A stretch of 64,000 nucleotides of DNA from Pseudomonas karstica (GCF_009707515.1 NZ_WLYI01000005.1:1-64000); one strand, 5' to 3'. Positions 1-10,459 are shown, numbered from the stretch's first letter. Numbers and translations are program-made. The notes: generated by a model from the letters alone, not told the origin.

Positions 1-17
1 GTCGATCACCGATCACT

Positions 18-205
18 TGTAGCCGCTGGCGCAGCCTGCGATCGGCTGCGCAGCAGTCGTTTGGGCCTTGAGATTGTTGAAGGTCCTGCGGCCCTTATCG
101 CAGCCTCGTACCTCGACAGCGGCTACAGGGACCGCCGACCACCGATCACTTGTAGCCGCTGGCGCAGCCTGCGATCGGCTGCGCAGCAGTCGCCTGGGTT
201 TTGAA
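18..205. repeat. REP/REPIN-type palindromic repeat, one full and one partial copy
   Basis: A full unit runs from 18 to 127. It starts tgtagccgctg and ends cagcggctaca, so the two ends are inverted copies of each other. A second, truncated unit starts at 151 and fades near 205. The same element recurs at 16269-16700, 23174-23272 and 33047-33164. The layout of two inverted REP-like ends around a short variable core is that of REPINs, which are common between genes in the P. fluorescens group. The rest of the stretch up to base 367 shows no gene I can support. Confidence 0.8.
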
Positions 206-367
206 CGTTGTGTCGATATCGATGACGCGATGACGAGCTCACAGTCGCCTCTGTGCAACAGCCTGTCGCCACAGGTCGCTTTTATCAAGGTCTCCCTGGG
301 TAAGGTTGTGGGTACGGCGCGTCAGACGCCCTCCTCATAAAAACGACTGCCGAGTGAGACCTCTTCG

Positions 368-1315
368 ATGAAAAGACTGTTCAACCGTTACCTGTTGATC
401 CTCACCGGCGCCGCACTGATCAGTGCCAACGCCCTGGCCGTCGAACCAGCCTCCTGCAAGACCGTACGCATGGGCGTAGTCAGTTGGACCGACGTGGTCG
501 CCACGTCCGGCATGGCCGACGTGCTGCTCAACGGCCTGGGCTACGACAGCAAACAAACCAGCGCCGTGCAGCAGATCATCTTTGCCGGTATCCGTGACAA
601 GCGCCTGGATATCTTTCTCGGCTACTGGAAACCGGCGATGGACAACAACATCGCCCCATTCCTGGCCGCGAGGCAAGTCAAGGTATTCGACACGCCGAGC
701 CTGTCCGACGCCCAGGCCACCCTGGCCGTGCCGCAGTACGTCGCCGACGCGGGCCTGAAGACTTTCGCCGACATCGCCCGCTTCAAGGATCAACTGGACG
801 GCAAGATCTACGGCATCGAACCGGGTAGCGGCGCCAACACCGATATCCAGGAAATGATCGACAGTAACCGCTTTGGCCTCGGCGGCTTCAAGTTGGTGGC
901 TTCCGGCGAAGCGGGCATGCTGGCGGCGGTGCAGCGGGCGGTGAACCGCAAGGCGTTCGTGGTGTTTGTCGGCTGGAGCCCGCATCCGATGAACATCAAC
1001 ATGAAGATGGCTTACCTGACGGGCAGCGAAGGTATCTTCGGCCCTGATGAGGGCAGGGCGACCGTCTCCACCGTCACCGCCCCGGGTTATGCCGAACGTT
1101 GCCCGAACGTCAACCGCCTGCTGGAAAATCTCACGTTCACCTCGGCCCAGGAAAGCCAGTTGATGGTACCCATCATGGAGCGCAAGACCCCGCAGGACGT
1201 CGCCAGGCAATGGCTTCGGGACAACCCCGAGGACTTGCAGCGCTGGCTGGCGGGTGTGACGACGCTGGATGGCAAGGATGGCGTGGCGGCAGTGCAGGCC
1301 AGCCTCAACCCCTGA
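368..1315 (+). CDS. Orphan choline-type ABC transporter substrate-binding protein
   Basis: A 315-residue periplasmic binding protein. It has a signal peptide with positive residues MKR, a hydrophobic core, and likely cleavage after NALA near residue 24. The mature part resembles the OpuAC/ProX-like choline-binding family (ChoX/CbcX type), with the stretches GVVSWTD, LGYWKPAMD and GIEPGSGAN that are typical of quaternary-ammonium binders. Such proteins deliver choline or betaine to an inner-membrane ABC importer. No permease or ATPase gene lies beside it, so it probably serves a transporter encoded elsewhere, as described for the Cbc system of Pseudomonas. The family call is firm; the exact ligand (choline, betaine or carnitine) is inferred. 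Confidence 0.8.
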   Translation: MKRLFNRYLLILTGAALISANALAVEPASCKTVRMGVVSWTDVVATSGMADVLLNGLGYDSKQTSAVQQIIFAGIRDKRLDIFLGYWKPAMDNNIAPFLAARQVKVFDTPSLSDAQATLAVPQYVADAGLKTFADIARFKDQLDGKIYGIEPGSGANTDIQEMIDSNRFGLGGFKLVASGEAGMLAAVQRAVNRKAFVVFVGWSPHPMNINMKMAYLTGSEGIFGPDEGRATVSTVTAPGYAERCPNVNRLLENLTFTSAQESQLMVPIMERKTPQDVARQWLRDNPEDLQRWLAGVTTLDGKDGVAAVQASLNP

Positions 1316-1388
1316 GCCAATGACCGCTCCCAGGCTGCGCGTCACCAGTACGCCAGGCTTGAGCCTTGCGCTGATCAGAGGGTGAGAG

Positions 1389-2324
1389 ATGAGTCGGTAC
1401 CCGATTTCCCCACAGATGGTCGCTTTCGTCGAAAACACCGAGTCCTTCGCCCGCGACGACACGTCGCTGGCCGGACTGCGCCAGGGCTACGACCGCATGT
1501 GCCAGGCCTTCACCCCGGCGCTACCGGAAGGGTTGCGGGTGTCGGGCTTCGCCCTGGCCGGTGTCGGCGTGCGCGCTTATCAACCTGTCGCGCCAACCCC
1601 GGCAGCCGGCTGGCCGTGCATTCTATATATGCACGGCGGTGGTTGGGTGGTCGGCGGCCTGGACTCCCATGATTTCATCTGCTTTGAGCTGGCCAGTGCA
1701 TTACAGGTGCTGGTGATTGCCATTGATTACCGGTTGGCGCCTGAACACCCGTTTCCGGCGGCGTACAACGATTGCCGCGCGGTTTGGCAGGCCATCCAGT
1801 CAGGCGAAGCCCCCTGCAACATCAATCTTGAGCAGCTTGTGGTGGCTGGCGACAGTGCTGGCGGCAACCTCGCTGCTGCGCTGTGCCTGGGCCTGCGGGA
1901 CGACCGGCAATCGCTGCCCCGGGGCCAGGTGCTGATTTATCCCGGCCTGGGCGGCCCCGACGGCTTGCCGTCCCGGCGCGACTGCGCCGACGCACCGCTA
2001 TTGAGTAGCGCCGATACCGAGTACTACCGGGCGCTGTACCTGCACAAGCCGGATAAACCCTCGGCCTATGCCATGCCGCTACTGGCCACGGATTTCAGCG
2101 GTTTGCCACCGGCCCTGATCACGGTGGCCCAATTCGACCCGCTCCGGGACGACGGTATGCTTTACGCCGAACGTCTGCGCGCAGCCGGGGTGACTGCCAC
2201 GCTTTATCCGGGCAAAGGGCTGATTCACGGTTGCTTGAGGGCGCGGGGGCAGGTGGCCGAGGTCGACCGGTTGTACGAGTACCTGCTGGGCCACCTGCGA
2301 GAGGTTCTGTCGACCCAGGCCTGA
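1389..2324 (+). CDS. Alpha/beta hydrolase, hormone-sensitive-lipase-type esterase
   Basis: A 311-residue cytoplasmic hydrolase. The oxyanion-hole motif HGGGW follows residue 75, the nucleophile elbow is GDSAGG, and a late Asp/His pair (FDPLRDDG, then LIHGC) can complete the triad. These mark the HSL (bacterial family IV) esterases, which cleave short-chain esters. There is no signal peptide. A GAGG sequence sits just before the ATG. It lies 73 bases after the choline-type binding protein and about 100 bases before pip, all on one strand, so co-transcription is possible but not shown. The natural substrate cannot be read from the sequence. Confidence 0.85.
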   Translation: MSRYPISPQMVAFVENTESFARDDTSLAGLRQGYDRMCQAFTPALPEGLRVSGFALAGVGVRAYQPVAPTPAAGWPCILYMHGGGWVVGGLDSHDFICFELASALQVLVIAIDYRLAPEHPFPAAYNDCRAVWQAIQSGEAPCNINLEQLVVAGDSAGGNLAAALCLGLRDDRQSLPRGQVLIYPGLGGPDGLPSRRDCADAPLLSSADTEYYRALYLHKPDKPSAYAMPLLATDFSGLPPALITVAQFDPLRDDGMLYAERLRAAGVTATLYPGKGLIHGCLRARGQVAEVDRLYEYLLGHLREVLSTQA

Positions 2325-2426
2325 AGCGTCAAGGACATGCTCATTGCACCATTCGGGTTTATGATGCCAGACGGCAACATAATAGACGTCCCCTCAGGGA
2401 TGACCTCGACCCTTACGGAGCGCGCA

Positions 2427-3398
2427 ATGCAGACTTTGTACCCGCAGATCAAACCCTACGCTCGGCATGATCTGGCCGTCGACGAAACCCACGTGCTGTA
2501 TGTCGACGAAAGCGGCTCCCCGGAAGGCTTGCCCGTGGTGTTTATCCACGGTGGCCCCGGCGCCGGGTGCGATGCCCAGAGCCGGCGGTTTTTTGATCCG
2601 AACATGTATCGGATTGTTACCTTCGATCAGCGCGGTTGCGGTCGTTCCACCCCACGGGCCAGCCTGGAAAACAACACCACCTGGGATCTGGTGGCCGATC
2701 TTGAGCGGATTCGCGAGCACCTGGGCATCGAAAAGTGGGTGCTGTTCGGCGGCTCCTGGGGGTCGACCCTGGCCCTGGCCTATGCGCAAACCCATCCCGA
2801 GCGTGTGCATGGCCTGATCGTGCGGGGCATTTTCCTGGCTCGGCCCCAGGACATTCAATGGTTCTACCAGGCCGGTGCCAGCCGCCTGTTCCCGGACTAC
2901 TGGCAGGACTACGTCGCACCTATCGCCCACGAAGAGCGCCACGACCTGCTCAGCGCCTATCACAAGCGCCTGACCGGTAACGACCAGATTGCCCAGATGC
3001 ACGCTGCCAAGGCCTGGTCCACCTGGGAAGGCCGCATGTTGGGCCTGTGCCCGAACCCGCAGTCGGTCGAGCGTTTTTCCGAACCCCAGCGCGCCCTGTC
3101 GATTGCCCGTATCGAATGCCACTACTTCACCAACAACTCATTCCTGGAACCCAATCAACTGATCCGTGACATGCACAAGATCTCCCATCTGCCTGGCGTG
3201 ATCGTGCATGGTCGCTACGATATGATTTGCCCGTTGGATAATGCTTGGGAGCTGCATCAGGCCTGGCCCAATAGTGAGTTGCAGGTGATCCGCGAGGCGG
3301 GTCATGCCGCTTCCGAGCCGGGGATTACCGATGCACTGGTGCGCGCGGCGAGCCAGATGGCACGTCGCTTGCTCGACCTGCCCCCTGAAGAAGCATGA
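2427..3398 (+). CDS. pip: Prolyl aminopeptidase (proline iminopeptidase)
   Basis: A 323-residue alpha/beta hydrolase that removes N-terminal proline from peptides in the cytoplasm. Visible family marks are HGGPGAG near the oxyanion hole, DQRGCGRS, the nucleophile elbow [10 protein letters not shown], and late Asp/His residues in GRYDMICP and EAGHA. I chose the ATG at 2427 because ACGGAG lies at the right distance before it, and the length then matches the usual roughly 320 residues. An in-frame upstream ATG at 2337 would add 30 residues unlike the family. The stop overlaps the dtd start by four bases (ATGA), so the two are translationally coupled. Confidence 0.93.
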   Translation: MQTLYPQIKPYARHDLAVDETHVLYVDESGSPEGLPVVFIHGGPGAGCDAQSRRFFDPNMYRIVTFDQRGCGRSTPRASLENNTTWDLVADLERIREHLGIEKWVLFGGSWGSTLALAYAQTHPERVHGLIVRGIFLARPQDIQWFYQAGASRLFPDYWQDYVAPIAHEERHDLLSAYHKRLTGNDQIAQMHAAKAWSTWEGRMLGLCPNPQSVERFSEPQRALSIARIECHYFTNNSFLEPNQLIRDMHKISHLPGVIVHGRYDMICPLDNAWELHQAWPNSELQVIREAGHAASEPGITDALVRAASQMARRLLDLPPEEA

Positions 3399-3832
3399 AG
3401 GGGCTTTTGCAACGGGTGCGAGGCGCCCGGGTCGAAGTGGAGGGAGAGATTGTGGGGGCGATCGACCAGGGTTTACTGGTGCTGGTGGCCGTCGAGCCTA
3501 CAGATACTCGGGCCAGTGCCGATAAACTACTGCAAAAGCTGCTTAACTATCGGGTGTTCAGTGACGACGAAGGCAAGATGAACCTGTCCTTGAAAGATAT
3601 CGGCGGTGGTTTGCTGCTGGTATCGCAGTTCACCTTGGCGGCAGATACCAAGAGTGGCCTGCGTCCCAGCTTTTCCACGGCGGCGGCGCCGGCCTTGGGA
3701 GAGGCACTTTTCGACTACCTGCTGCTACAAGCGCAACAATTGCATGGCACGGTAGCCTCGGGGTGTTTTGGTGCGGACATGCAGGTGCATTTGGTCAATG
3801 ATGGGCCTGTCACCTTCCTGTTACAGACTTGA
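3395..3832 (+). CDS. dtd: D-aminoacyl-tRNA deacylase
   Basis: A 145-residue enzyme that hydrolyses D-amino acids mischarged onto tRNA, for example D-Tyr-tRNA, keeping D-residues out of proteins. It has the two family signatures that form the active-site cleft, [12 protein letters not shown] with the catalytic threonine and the C-terminal NDGPVTF. Its length is the normal family length. It overlaps pip by four bases. A weak hairpin follows at 3853-3874. Confidence 0.95.
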   Translation: MKGLLQRVRGARVEVEGEIVGAIDQGLLVLVAVEPTDTRASADKLLQKLLNYRVFSDDEGKMNLSLKDIGGGLLLVSQFTLAADTKSGLRPSFSTAAAPALGEALFDYLLLQAQQLHGTVASGCFGADMQVHLVNDGPVTFLLQT

Positions 3833-3852
3833 ACGCACTAAAAACGACTTTT

Positions 3853-3874
3853 AAAGCCTGAAAACGTAGGCTTT
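3853..3874 (+). terminator. Possible terminator after dtd
   Basis: A 7-bp perfect inverted repeat (aaagcct/aggcttt) with an 8-base loop lies 20 bases after the dtd stop. The T-run after it is short, so it may be a weak terminator or an RNA-stability hairpin. Beyond it, up to the opgG start, lies the upstream region of opgG. Confidence 0.4.
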
Positions 3875-4099
3875 CGCTATAAATACTTCGCTCTCCCTGA
3901 TGCGTTGTCTCGCAGGCTACTAGATAATCGCGCGCTACGGGGTCCAGCGTTGTTTGGTCCATTTTTGACTTAGGTAGAGACTTGTCCGGCAACTATTGGG
4001 GAATCATTTTGTCCCACGGGAGTCGGAACAATGCTCGCCAACCTGGCATATAGATAGCTGGCCGTTGGTTTATTGATCTGTTTTCGGCGAGGGTTGCTC

Positions 4100-5836
4100 G
4101 TGATTGTTAGTCCCTGTAATGCACCAAAGTTGTCTGCCAAACGATTACGAAACGCCCTGGTAGCGGGCTCTGCCCTGTTTTGCCTGCTTGGCGCGGGTCA
4201 GCTGTGGGCATTCAGTCTGGATGATGTGTCGGCCAAGGCAAAAGAGCTGGCCGGTCAGAAATACGAAGCTCCGCGCAGCAATTTGCCAAACGAATTCCGC
4301 GAAATGAAATTCGCTGACTACCAGAAAATTCGTTTTCGCAGCGAAAAAGCCGAGTGGGCCGATCAGAAAACCCCGTTCAAACTGTCCTTCTATCACCAGG
4401 GTATGCACTTTGATACGCCGGTGAAGATCAACGAAGTCACCGCCGACAGTGTCCATGAAATCAAATACGACCCGGCGCGTTTCGATTTCGGTGACGTCAA
4501 GGTTGATCCCAAGGCAACCGAACAGCTAGGTTATGCCGGTTTCCGTGTCCTGTACCCGATCAACAAGAAGGACAAGCAAGACGAAATCATGACCATGCTC
4601 GGCGCCAGTTACTTCCGCGTCGTCGGCAAGGGTCAGGTGTACGGTTTGTCCGCCCGTGGCATGGCCATCGACACTGCATTGCCGTCTGGCGAAGAGTTCC
4701 CGCGCTTCACCGAATTCTGGATCGAGCGGCCAAAACCGGGCGACAAGCACCTGGTGATCTTCGCCTTGCTGGATTCGCCGCGAGCGACCGGCGCTTATCG
4801 CCTGATCCTGCGTCCGGGCACCGATACCGTGGTCGACGTCAAATCCCAGATGTTCTTGCGCGACAAGGTCACCAAACTGGGCATCGCCCCGTTGACCAGC
4901 ATGTTCCTGTTTGGCGCCAACCAGCCTTCCAAGGTCCTCAACTACCGTCGTGAGCTGCACGATTCCAGCGGTCTGTCGATCCATGCCGGCAACGGCGAGT
5001 GGATCTGGCGCCCACTGAACAACCCCAAACATCTGTCGGTCAGCAACTTCACCGTGGAGAACCCGCGTGGTTTCGGCTTGCTGCAGCGGGGTCGTGACTT
5101 CAGCCACTATGAAGACCTCGACGACAACTATGACAAGCGCCCAAGCACCTGGATCGAGCCTGAAGGCGACTGGGGCAAGGGTTCCGTCGACCTGGTGGAA
5201 ATCCCGACCGCTGATGAAACCAACGACAACATCGTTGCGTTCTGGAGCCCGGAAAAACTTCCAGAGCCAGGCAAGCCGCTGGATGTCAGCTACCGCCTGC
5301 ACTGGACCCTGGACGACGCGGCCTATCACTCGCCCGACAGTTCCTGGGTCAAGCAAACCCTGCGTTCGACCGGTGACGTCAAGCAGTCGAACCTGATCCG
5401 CCAACCGGATGGCAGCGTGGCCTACCTGGTGGACTTCGAAGGCCCTGCCTTGAAGAAGCTGCTGCCAGATGCCCCGGTTCGTAGCCAGGTCAGCGTCGGC
5501 GACAACGCCGAGCTCGTCGAAAACAGCGTTCGCTACAACCCGCACACCCAAGGCTGGCGCCTGACCCTGCGTCTTAAGATCAAGGATGCTGGCAAGCCCA
5601 CCGAGATGCGTGCGGCCCTGGTGCAGGACATTGTCAATCCTGAGCCCGAGAAGGTCTCTAACCAGGTACTCAAGGCTGACAAGGTTTTGGCCAAGCAGGC
5701 CAAGAAAGACACCAAAGAGGCGAAAGACAAGGATGCCAAGCAGCCAGAAGCTGCAGCCCCAGCCACACCGGAACCGGCCAAGACTGAACAAGTCCTGAGC
5801 GAGACCTGGAGCTATCAGTTGCCTGCCGATGAGTAA
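4100..5836 (+). CDS. opgG: Periplasmic glucan biosynthesis protein OpgG (MdoG)
   Basis: A 578-residue periplasmic protein needed to make osmoregulated periplasmic glucans, acting on the beta-glucan backbone exported by OpgH. The start is the GTG at 4100: a GAGG lies 7-8 bases before it, and the protein then begins [10 protein letters not shown] as in other fluorescent pseudomonads. A longer TTG-started reading from 4073 is less likely. The signal peptide is cleaved near residue 37 (QLWA/FSLDD). The body carries the family stretches [14 protein letters not shown] and [10 protein letters not shown]. The last roughly 50 residues contain a Lys/Ala-rich insert before the conserved end SETWSYQLP. 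The gene overlaps opgH by 8 bases, forming the two-gene opgGH operon. Confidence 0.95.
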   Translation: MIVSPCNAPKLSAKRLRNALVAGSALFCLLGAGQLWAFSLDDVSAKAKELAGQKYEAPRSNLPNEFREMKFADYQKIRFRSEKAEWADQKTPFKLSFYHQGMHFDTPVKINEVTADSVHEIKYDPARFDFGDVKVDPKATEQLGYAGFRVLYPINKKDKQDEIMTMLGASYFRVVGKGQVYGLSARGMAIDTALPSGEEFPRFTEFWIERPKPGDKHLVIFALLDSPRATGAYRLILRPGTDTVVDVKSQMFLRDKVTKLGIAPLTSMFLFGANQPSKVLNYRRELHDSSGLSIHAGNGEWIWRPLNNPKHLSVSNFTVENPRGFGLLQRGRDFSHYEDLDDNYDKRPSTWIEPEGDWGKGSVDLVEIPTADETNDNIVAFWSPEKLPEPGKPLDVSYRLHWTLDDAAYHSPDSSWVKQTLRSTGDVKQSNLIRQPDGSVAYLVDFEGPALKKLLPDAPVRSQVSVGDNAELVENSVRYNPHTQGWRLTLRLKIKDAGKPTEMRAALVQDIVNPEPEKVSNQVLKADKVLAKQAKKDTKEAKDKDAKQPEAAAPATPEPAKTEQVLSETWSYQLPADE

Positions 5837-8399
5837 TTCCCCAGCCCGGCCAGAGACTCTGAGTGAGTACCTGGCGCATCTCCCGATGACCGATGAGCAG
5901 CGCGCCGAATTAGCGGGCTGCTCCTCCTTCGCCGAACTGCACGAGCGTCTGTCGTCTGCGACCTTCGATACCCCCCTCGACGCTGCCCAGGCGTCGGTGG
6001 GTCGCCGGCTGGTCCTCAACAGTGCCGAAGAGCTGCAAGATGCCGAAATGCTGGTGCTGGATGCCAGTGGTCGGGTCTGCCTCAAGGCCACGCCGCCGAT
6101 CCGTCGGACCAAGGTGGTGCCTGAGCCGTGGCGCACCAATATCCTGGTGCGTGGCTGGCGCCGGTTGACCGGTCGCACCAATCCTGCGGCGCCGCCCAAA
6201 GATGAGCGTGTGCTGCCGGCCGCCCGCTGGCGTACCGTCGGTTCGATCCGCCGCTATATCTTGCTGGTGCTGATGCTTGGCCAGACGATTGTGGCGGGCT
6301 GGTATATGAAAGGCATCATGCCTTACCAGGGTTGGTCATTCGTCGATATGGACGAGATCCGCAACCAGACCTTGCTGCAGACGGCCACCCAGGTACTGCC
6401 CTACGCCTTGCAGACCAGTATTCTGATTCTGTTCGGCATCCTGTTCTGCTGGGTTTCGGCGGGTTTCTGGACCGCGCTGATGGGCTTTCTGGAGCTGCTC
6501 ACCGGTCACGACAAGTACCGCATTTCCGGCGCCAGCTCCGGTGATGAGCCGATTCCGAAAGAGTCTCGTACTGCTCTGGTGATGCCGATCTGCAACGAAG
6601 ATGTGCCCCGGGTATTTGCCGGTCTGCGCGCGACGTTCGAATCGGTCGCCGCCACCGGTGACCTGGATCGCTTCGACTTCTTCGTCCTCAGTGACAGTAA
6701 CGACGCCGATATCTGCATTGCCGAACAACAGGCCTGGCTTGACGTCTGCCGCGAGGCCGGCGGTTTCGGCAAGATTTTCTATCGCAGGCGGCGGCGTCGC
6801 GTCAAACGCAAGAGCGGCAACCTCGACGACTTTTGCCGTCGTTGGGGCGGTGACTACAAGTACATGGTGGTCCTTGACGCCGACAGCGTCATGAGCGGCG
6901 AATGCCTGACCAGCCTGGTACGCTTGATGGAAGCCACCCCGGATGCGGGGATCATCCAGACCGCGCCACGGGCGTCGGGCATGGACACCCTGTATGCACG
7001 CATGCAGCAGTTCGCCACTCGCGTCTATGGCCCGCTGTTCACCGCTGGCCTGCACTTTTGGCAGTTGGGTGAATCCCATTATTGGGGCCACAACGCGATC
7101 ATCCGCATGAAGCCCTTTATCGAGCACTGCGCCCTGGCGCCGCTGCCGGGTAAAGGTTCATTTGCCGGTGCGATCCTTTCCCACGACTTCGTTGAAGCTG
7201 CGCTGATGCGCCGTGCCGGCTGGGGCGTGTGGATTGCCTACGACTTGCCTGGCAGCTACGAAGAGTTGCCGCCGAACCTGCTGGATGAACTCAAGCGTGA
7301 CCGTCGCTGGTGCCACGGTAACCTGATGAACTTCCGCCTGTTCCTGGTCAAGGGCATGCACCCGGTGCACCGTGCGGTGTTTCTCACCGGGGTGATGTCT
7401 TATCTGTCAGCACCGTTGTGGTTCTTCTTCCTGGTGCTGTCGACGGCCCTGCTGGCGGTCAACACGCTGATGGAGCCGCAGTACTTCATGGCGCCCCGGC
7501 AGTTGTACCCGCTGTGGCCGCAATGGCATCCGGAGAAGGCAGTGGCGCTGTTCTCCACCACTGTCGTGCTGCTGTTCCTGCCTAAATTGCTGAGCATCAT
7601 TCTGATCTGGGCCAAGGGCGCGAAAGAGTTCGGTGGCAAGTTCAAGGTGACCCTGTCGATGCTGCTGGAGATGTTGTTCTCCATGCTGCTGGCGCCGGTG
7701 CGGATGATTTTCCACACCCGCTTCGTGCTCGCCGCGTTCCTGGGCTGGGCCGCGACCTGGAATTCGCCGCAACGTGACGACGACTCCACGCCGTGGAGTG
7801 AGGCCGTCAAGCGCCATGGTCCACAGACCTTGCTCGGCTTTTTCTGGGCACTGCTGGTGGTGTGGTTGAACCCAAGCTTCCTGTGGTGGCTGGTACCGAT
7901 TGTGGGTTCGCTGATGCTGTCGATCCCGGTCTCGGTGATCTCAAGCAGAGTCAAGCTGGGCCTCAAGTCCCGTGATGAGAGCCTGTTCCTGATCCCTGAG
8001 GAATACAATCCGCCTCAAGCCCTGCTGTCGACCGACCAGTACACCCACGAAAACCGTTGGCATGCGCTCAGCGACGGTTTTGTACGCGCGGTGGTCGATC
8101 CCCAGCAGAACGCCCTGGCCTGTGCCCTGGCAACTTCTCGCCATGGCCAGGCGGAGCCGATTGAATGGCTGCGCACCGAGCGACTTCGGCATGCACTGAA
8201 GGTTGGGCCTGCCGGTCTCAACAACAGCGAACGCCTTGCCTTGCTCAGCGACCCGGTAGTGTTGGCGCGCTTGCATGATCAGGTCTGGAGCGAAGGTCAC
8301 GCCGAATGGCTGGCCGCCTGGCGGGCATCGGTCAAGGCTGATCCCCATGCACCGTTGCTGCCTCTGAAACCGCAGTCGTCCCAGGTGCTACCAGCCTGA
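5829..8399 (+). CDS. opgH: Glucan glucosyltransferase OpgH (MdoH), inner membrane
   Basis: An 856-residue membrane glycosyltransferase that polymerises the beta-1,2-linked glucose backbone of periplasmic glucans from UDP-glucose and passes it across the inner membrane. Two membrane segments near residues 140-160 and 195-225 precede a cytoplasmic GT2 domain with the acid motif [10 protein letters not shown] and the processive-enzyme motif RDRRWCHGN (a QxxRW-type site). A block of several further membrane helices follows from about residue 515 to 715, then a soluble tail. The start overlaps the opgG end by 8 bases. A GC-rich terminator follows at once. Confidence 0.96.
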   Translation: MSNSPARPETLSEYLAHLPMTDEQRAELAGCSSFAELHERLSSATFDTPLDAAQASVGRRLVLNSAEELQDAEMLVLDASGRVCLKATPPIRRTKVVPEPWRTNILVRGWRRLTGRTNPAAPPKDERVLPAARWRTVGSIRRYILLVLMLGQTIVAGWYMKGIMPYQGWSFVDMDEIRNQTLLQTATQVLPYALQTSILILFGILFCWVSAGFWTALMGFLELLTGHDKYRISGASSGDEPIPKESRTALVMPICNEDVPRVFAGLRATFESVAATGDLDRFDFFVLSDSNDADICIAEQQAWLDVCREAGGFGKIFYRRRRRRVKRKSGNLDDFCRRWGGDYKYMVVLDADSVMSGECLTSLVRLMEATPDAGIIQTAPRASGMDTLYARMQQFATRVYGPLFTAGLHFWQLGESHYWGHNAIIRMKPFIEHCALAPLPGKGSFAGAILSHDFVEAALMRRAGWGVWIAYDLPGSYEELPPNLLDELKRDRRWCHGNLMNFRLFLVKGMHPVHRAVFLTGVMSYLSAPLWFFFLVLSTALLAVNTLMEPQYFMAPRQLYPLWPQWHPEKAVALFSTTVVLLFLPKLLSIILIWAKGAKEFGGKFKVTLSMLLEMLFSMLLAPVRMIFHTRFVLAAFLGWAATWNSPQRDDDSTPWSEAVKRHGPQTLLGFFWALLVVWLNPSFLWWLVPIVGSLMLSIPVSVISSRVKLGLKSRDESLFLIPEEYNPPQALLSTDQYTHENRWHALSDGFVRAVVDPQQNALACALATSRHGQAEPIEWLRTERLRHALKVGPAGLNNSERLALLSDPVVLARLHDQVWSEGHAEWLAAWRASVKADPHAPLLPLKPQSSQVLPA

Positions 8400-8404
8400 T
8401 TCCG

Positions 8405-8435
8405 ACGCCCCCGGGATACCGCCTCGGGGGCGTTT
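8405..8435 (+). terminator. Rho-independent terminator of opgGH
   Basis: A GC-rich stem (acgcccccg against cgggggcgt) with a short loop ends in TTT just after the opgH stop. Confidence 0.75.
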
Positions 8436-8573
8436 GACGCAGTCTTCCTACAACGCCTTTAGTTGCGCTAACTCATTGTTATCTAGAAACAAAATACCTT
8501 TCGTTGAACCACGCTTCCCGGCCGGGGAGTGGGGTAGGATCGCCCCCCAAATCTGACTCGTCCTCTCCTGGTT

Positions 8574-8589
8574 TGCACCGCAGGGTGCA
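8574..8589. promoter_or_regulatory. Inverted repeat upstream of first amino acid binding protein
   Basis: TGCACC, four bases, GGTGCA lies 40 bases before the start of the first binding-protein gene. A closely similar element (gcaccc/gggtgc) lies 50 bases before its paralogue at 9562-9579, and both are preceded by TAGNATCGC. It could be an operator or an RNA hairpin in the leader. No regulator can be named. Confidence 0.45.
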
Positions 8590-8628
8590 TAGGTGGTGCG
8601 CGGGTGCTTAACGCAACAGGGGCATTTC

Positions 8629-9429
8629 ATGATCAGAAGGTATTTGTCGATGCTGCTGGTTGGCATCGTTGTGTTTTCTCACAGTTACCTGGCGCAGGCC
8701 GGGGCCATTGATGAGGCTGTTCGGCGCGGGGTATTGAAAGTTGGCACCACGCCCACCTATGTACCCTTCGAAATGACGGATAAACGCGGGCGCATCATCG
8801 GCTTTGAAATCGACCTGCTGCGGGAGATGAGCAAGGCCCTGGGAGTGAAGTTGAAACTGGTGTCGGTGGCGTATACCGAGTTGGTCCCGGGGTTGATGGC
8901 CAGCCAGTTCGACATGATCGGCAGCGGAATGACGGTGACCCAAGAGCGCAACCTCCAGCTCAACTTCAGCGATTCATTCATCATTGTCGGGCAGACAGTG
9001 CTTATACACCCGCGGCTGGCGGGCCTGGTTGACGGCATCGAAGATTTGAACGAAGCGGGTTACCGAATCGTTGCAACCGATGGCACCACGGGAGAAGCGG
9101 CGGCGAAAAGGTTTCTTGGCACTGCACAGTTGCGCAGCTTTCCAACCGCCGAAGAGGCGGTTCGCCAAGTGGTCGAGGGTCGGGCCGACGCTTTTATCCA
9201 TGACGCGCCCTATAACCTGATTGCCATTACCCGGCCGGAAAACAGCCAACTGCTGGCCCTGGAGCAACCCTTCACCTACGAGCCCCTGGCGTTTGGCTTG
9301 AAAAAAGGTGATTACGACAGCCTCAACTGGATCAATCACTTCCTTAATCAGATTGCCCAGGATGGCACCTACGATCGTCTGCACGACAAGTGGTTCAAGA
9401 ACATGGACTGGCTGGGGGAGATTGACTGA
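8629..9429 (+). CDS. Polar amino acid ABC transporter substrate-binding protein, copy 1
   Basis: A 266-residue periplasmic solute-binding protein (SBP family 3, PBPb fold). The start at ATG 8629 has CAGGGG before it and gives a clean signal peptide ending AQA. The mature part contains GTTPTYVPFEMTD, GFEIDLL and FDMIGSGMTVTQER, the amino-acid contact regions of this family. It is clearly a paralogue of the next gene: more than half of the aligned residues are identical by eye. A terminator separates the two, so this copy is probably transcribed alone and may give the shared permease a second specificity. The ligand is unknown. Confidence 0.88.
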   Translation: MIRRYLSMLLVGIVVFSHSYLAQAGAIDEAVRRGVLKVGTTPTYVPFEMTDKRGRIIGFEIDLLREMSKALGVKLKLVSVAYTELVPGLMASQFDMIGSGMTVTQERNLQLNFSDSFIIVGQTVLIHPRLAGLVDGIEDLNEAGYRIVATDGTTGEAAAKRFLGTAQLRSFPTAEEAVRQVVEGRADAFIHDAPYNLIAITRPENSQLLALEQPFTYEPLAFGLKKGDYDSLNWINHFLNQIAQDGTYDRLHDKWFKNMDWLGEID

Positions 9430-9441
9430 TCGAGGAAGGGG

Positions 9442-9471
9442 AGGCTTGCGGGGCAAGTAGCCTGCTTTTTT
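9442..9471 (+). terminator. Terminator between the two binding-protein genes
   Basis: The stem aggcttgc, loop ggg, gcaag-ta-gcct (one 2-base bulge) is followed by six T residues at 9466-9471, shortly after the stop of the first binding-protein gene. It would uncouple that gene from the transporter operon. Confidence 0.7.
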
Positions 9472-9532
9472 GGTCGTCACTTTATTTGCGAGTTTTTTCT
9501 ATCATATCCACCAACAAACTCAGGCTAGACCT

Positions 9533-9560
9533 TTGTGCTATTGGGCGAGTGAGTTAGCAT
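9533..9560 (+). promoter_or_regulatory. Possible sigma-70 promoter of the amino acid transporter operon
   Basis: TTGTGC at 9533-9538 and TAGCAT at 9555-9560 are separated by 16 bases. They lie just before the inverted repeat at 9562-9579 (gcaccc/gggtgc) and 70 bases before the second binding-protein gene. Confidence 0.4.
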
Positions 9561-9628
9561 CGCACCCCTGGTAGGGTGCAGCCCTTTGCGCGCCAACCTC
9601 ACAATAAAATGAGTTCAGGGGACTTGAG

Positions 9629-10426
9629 ATGAAAAAGTATCTTTCGATGCTATTGCTGGGCGTTTCGGCGCTGGTGGCGGTCAATGCGGCCCAGGCCGGC
9701 GCCATCGACGATGCGGTCAAGCGTGGAACGCTTAAAGTCGGCATGGACCCGACCTACATGCCTTTCCAGATGACTAACAAGCGCGGCGAAATCATCGGCT
9801 TTGAAGTCGACATCCTCAAGGCCATGGCCAAGTCCATGGGCGTCAAGTTAGAACCGGTTTCCACGGCTTATGACGGCATCATCCCGGCTTTGCTGACTAA
9901 CAAGTTCGACATGATCGGCAGCGGCATGACCCTGACCCAGGAACGCAACCTGCGCCTGAACTTCAGCGAACCCTTTATCGTCGTCGGCCAAACCTTGCTG
10001 ATTCGCAAGGAGCTGGAAGGCACTATCAAGTCCTACAAAGACCTGAACAACGAGAAGTACCGCCTGACCTCCAAGCTCGGCACCACTGGCGAGATGGTCG
10101 CCAAGAAGTTGATCTCCAAGGCCAAGTACCACGGCTACGACAATGAGCAGGAAGGTGTGCTCGACGTGGTCAACGGCAAGGCCGATGCTTTTGTCTACGA
10201 TGCGCCGTACAACGTAGTTGCAGAGAAGAAAGTCGGTAATGGCAAGCTGGTGTTTCTCGATGAACCCTTTACCTACGAGCCATTGGCCTTTGGTTTGAAG
10301 AAAGGCGATTACGACAGCCTCAACTTCATCAATAACTTCCTGCACCAGATCAAAAGCGACGGCACCTACGATCGTATCCATGACAAGTGGTTCAAGAGCT
10401 CCGATTGGCTCAAGGACATGGAGTAA
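9629..10426 (+). CDS. Polar amino acid ABC transporter substrate-binding protein, copy 2
   Basis: A 265-residue periplasmic binding protein of SBP family 3, paralogous to the gene before it. The signal peptide ends NAAQA. The mature part has GMDPTYMPFQMTNKRG, GFEVDIL, FDMIGSGMTLTQER and the conserved late stretch FTYEPLAFGLKKGDYD. AGGGGA precedes the ATG. The permease gene follows after 33 bases and the ATPase overlaps the permease, so copies 2, permease and ATPase form one importer operon. Basic or polar amino acids are likely ligands from the family; the exact one is not determined. Confidence 0.9.
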   Translation: MKKYLSMLLLGVSALVAVNAAQAGAIDDAVKRGTLKVGMDPTYMPFQMTNKRGEIIGFEVDILKAMAKSMGVKLEPVSTAYDGIIPALLTNKFDMIGSGMTLTQERNLRLNFSEPFIVVGQTLLIRKELEGTIKSYKDLNNEKYRLTSKLGTTGEMVAKKLISKAKYHGYDNEQEGVLDVVNGKADAFVYDAPYNVVAEKKVGNGKLVFLDEPFTYEPLAFGLKKGDYDSLNFINNFLHQIKSDGTYDRIHDKWFKSSDWLKDME

Positions 10427-10459
10427 AGCTAATGCGGTTGATCGCTCCCGGAATATGAA

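Noticed and set aside
4073..4099. Longer opgG starting at TTG 4073
   Set aside because: The ribosome site fits the GTG at 4100, which also gives the normal OpgG N-terminus.
4526..6199. 557-codon open frame on the minus strand
   Set aside because: It is antisense to opgG/opgH, with no family resemblance; a shadow of the high-GC coding strand.
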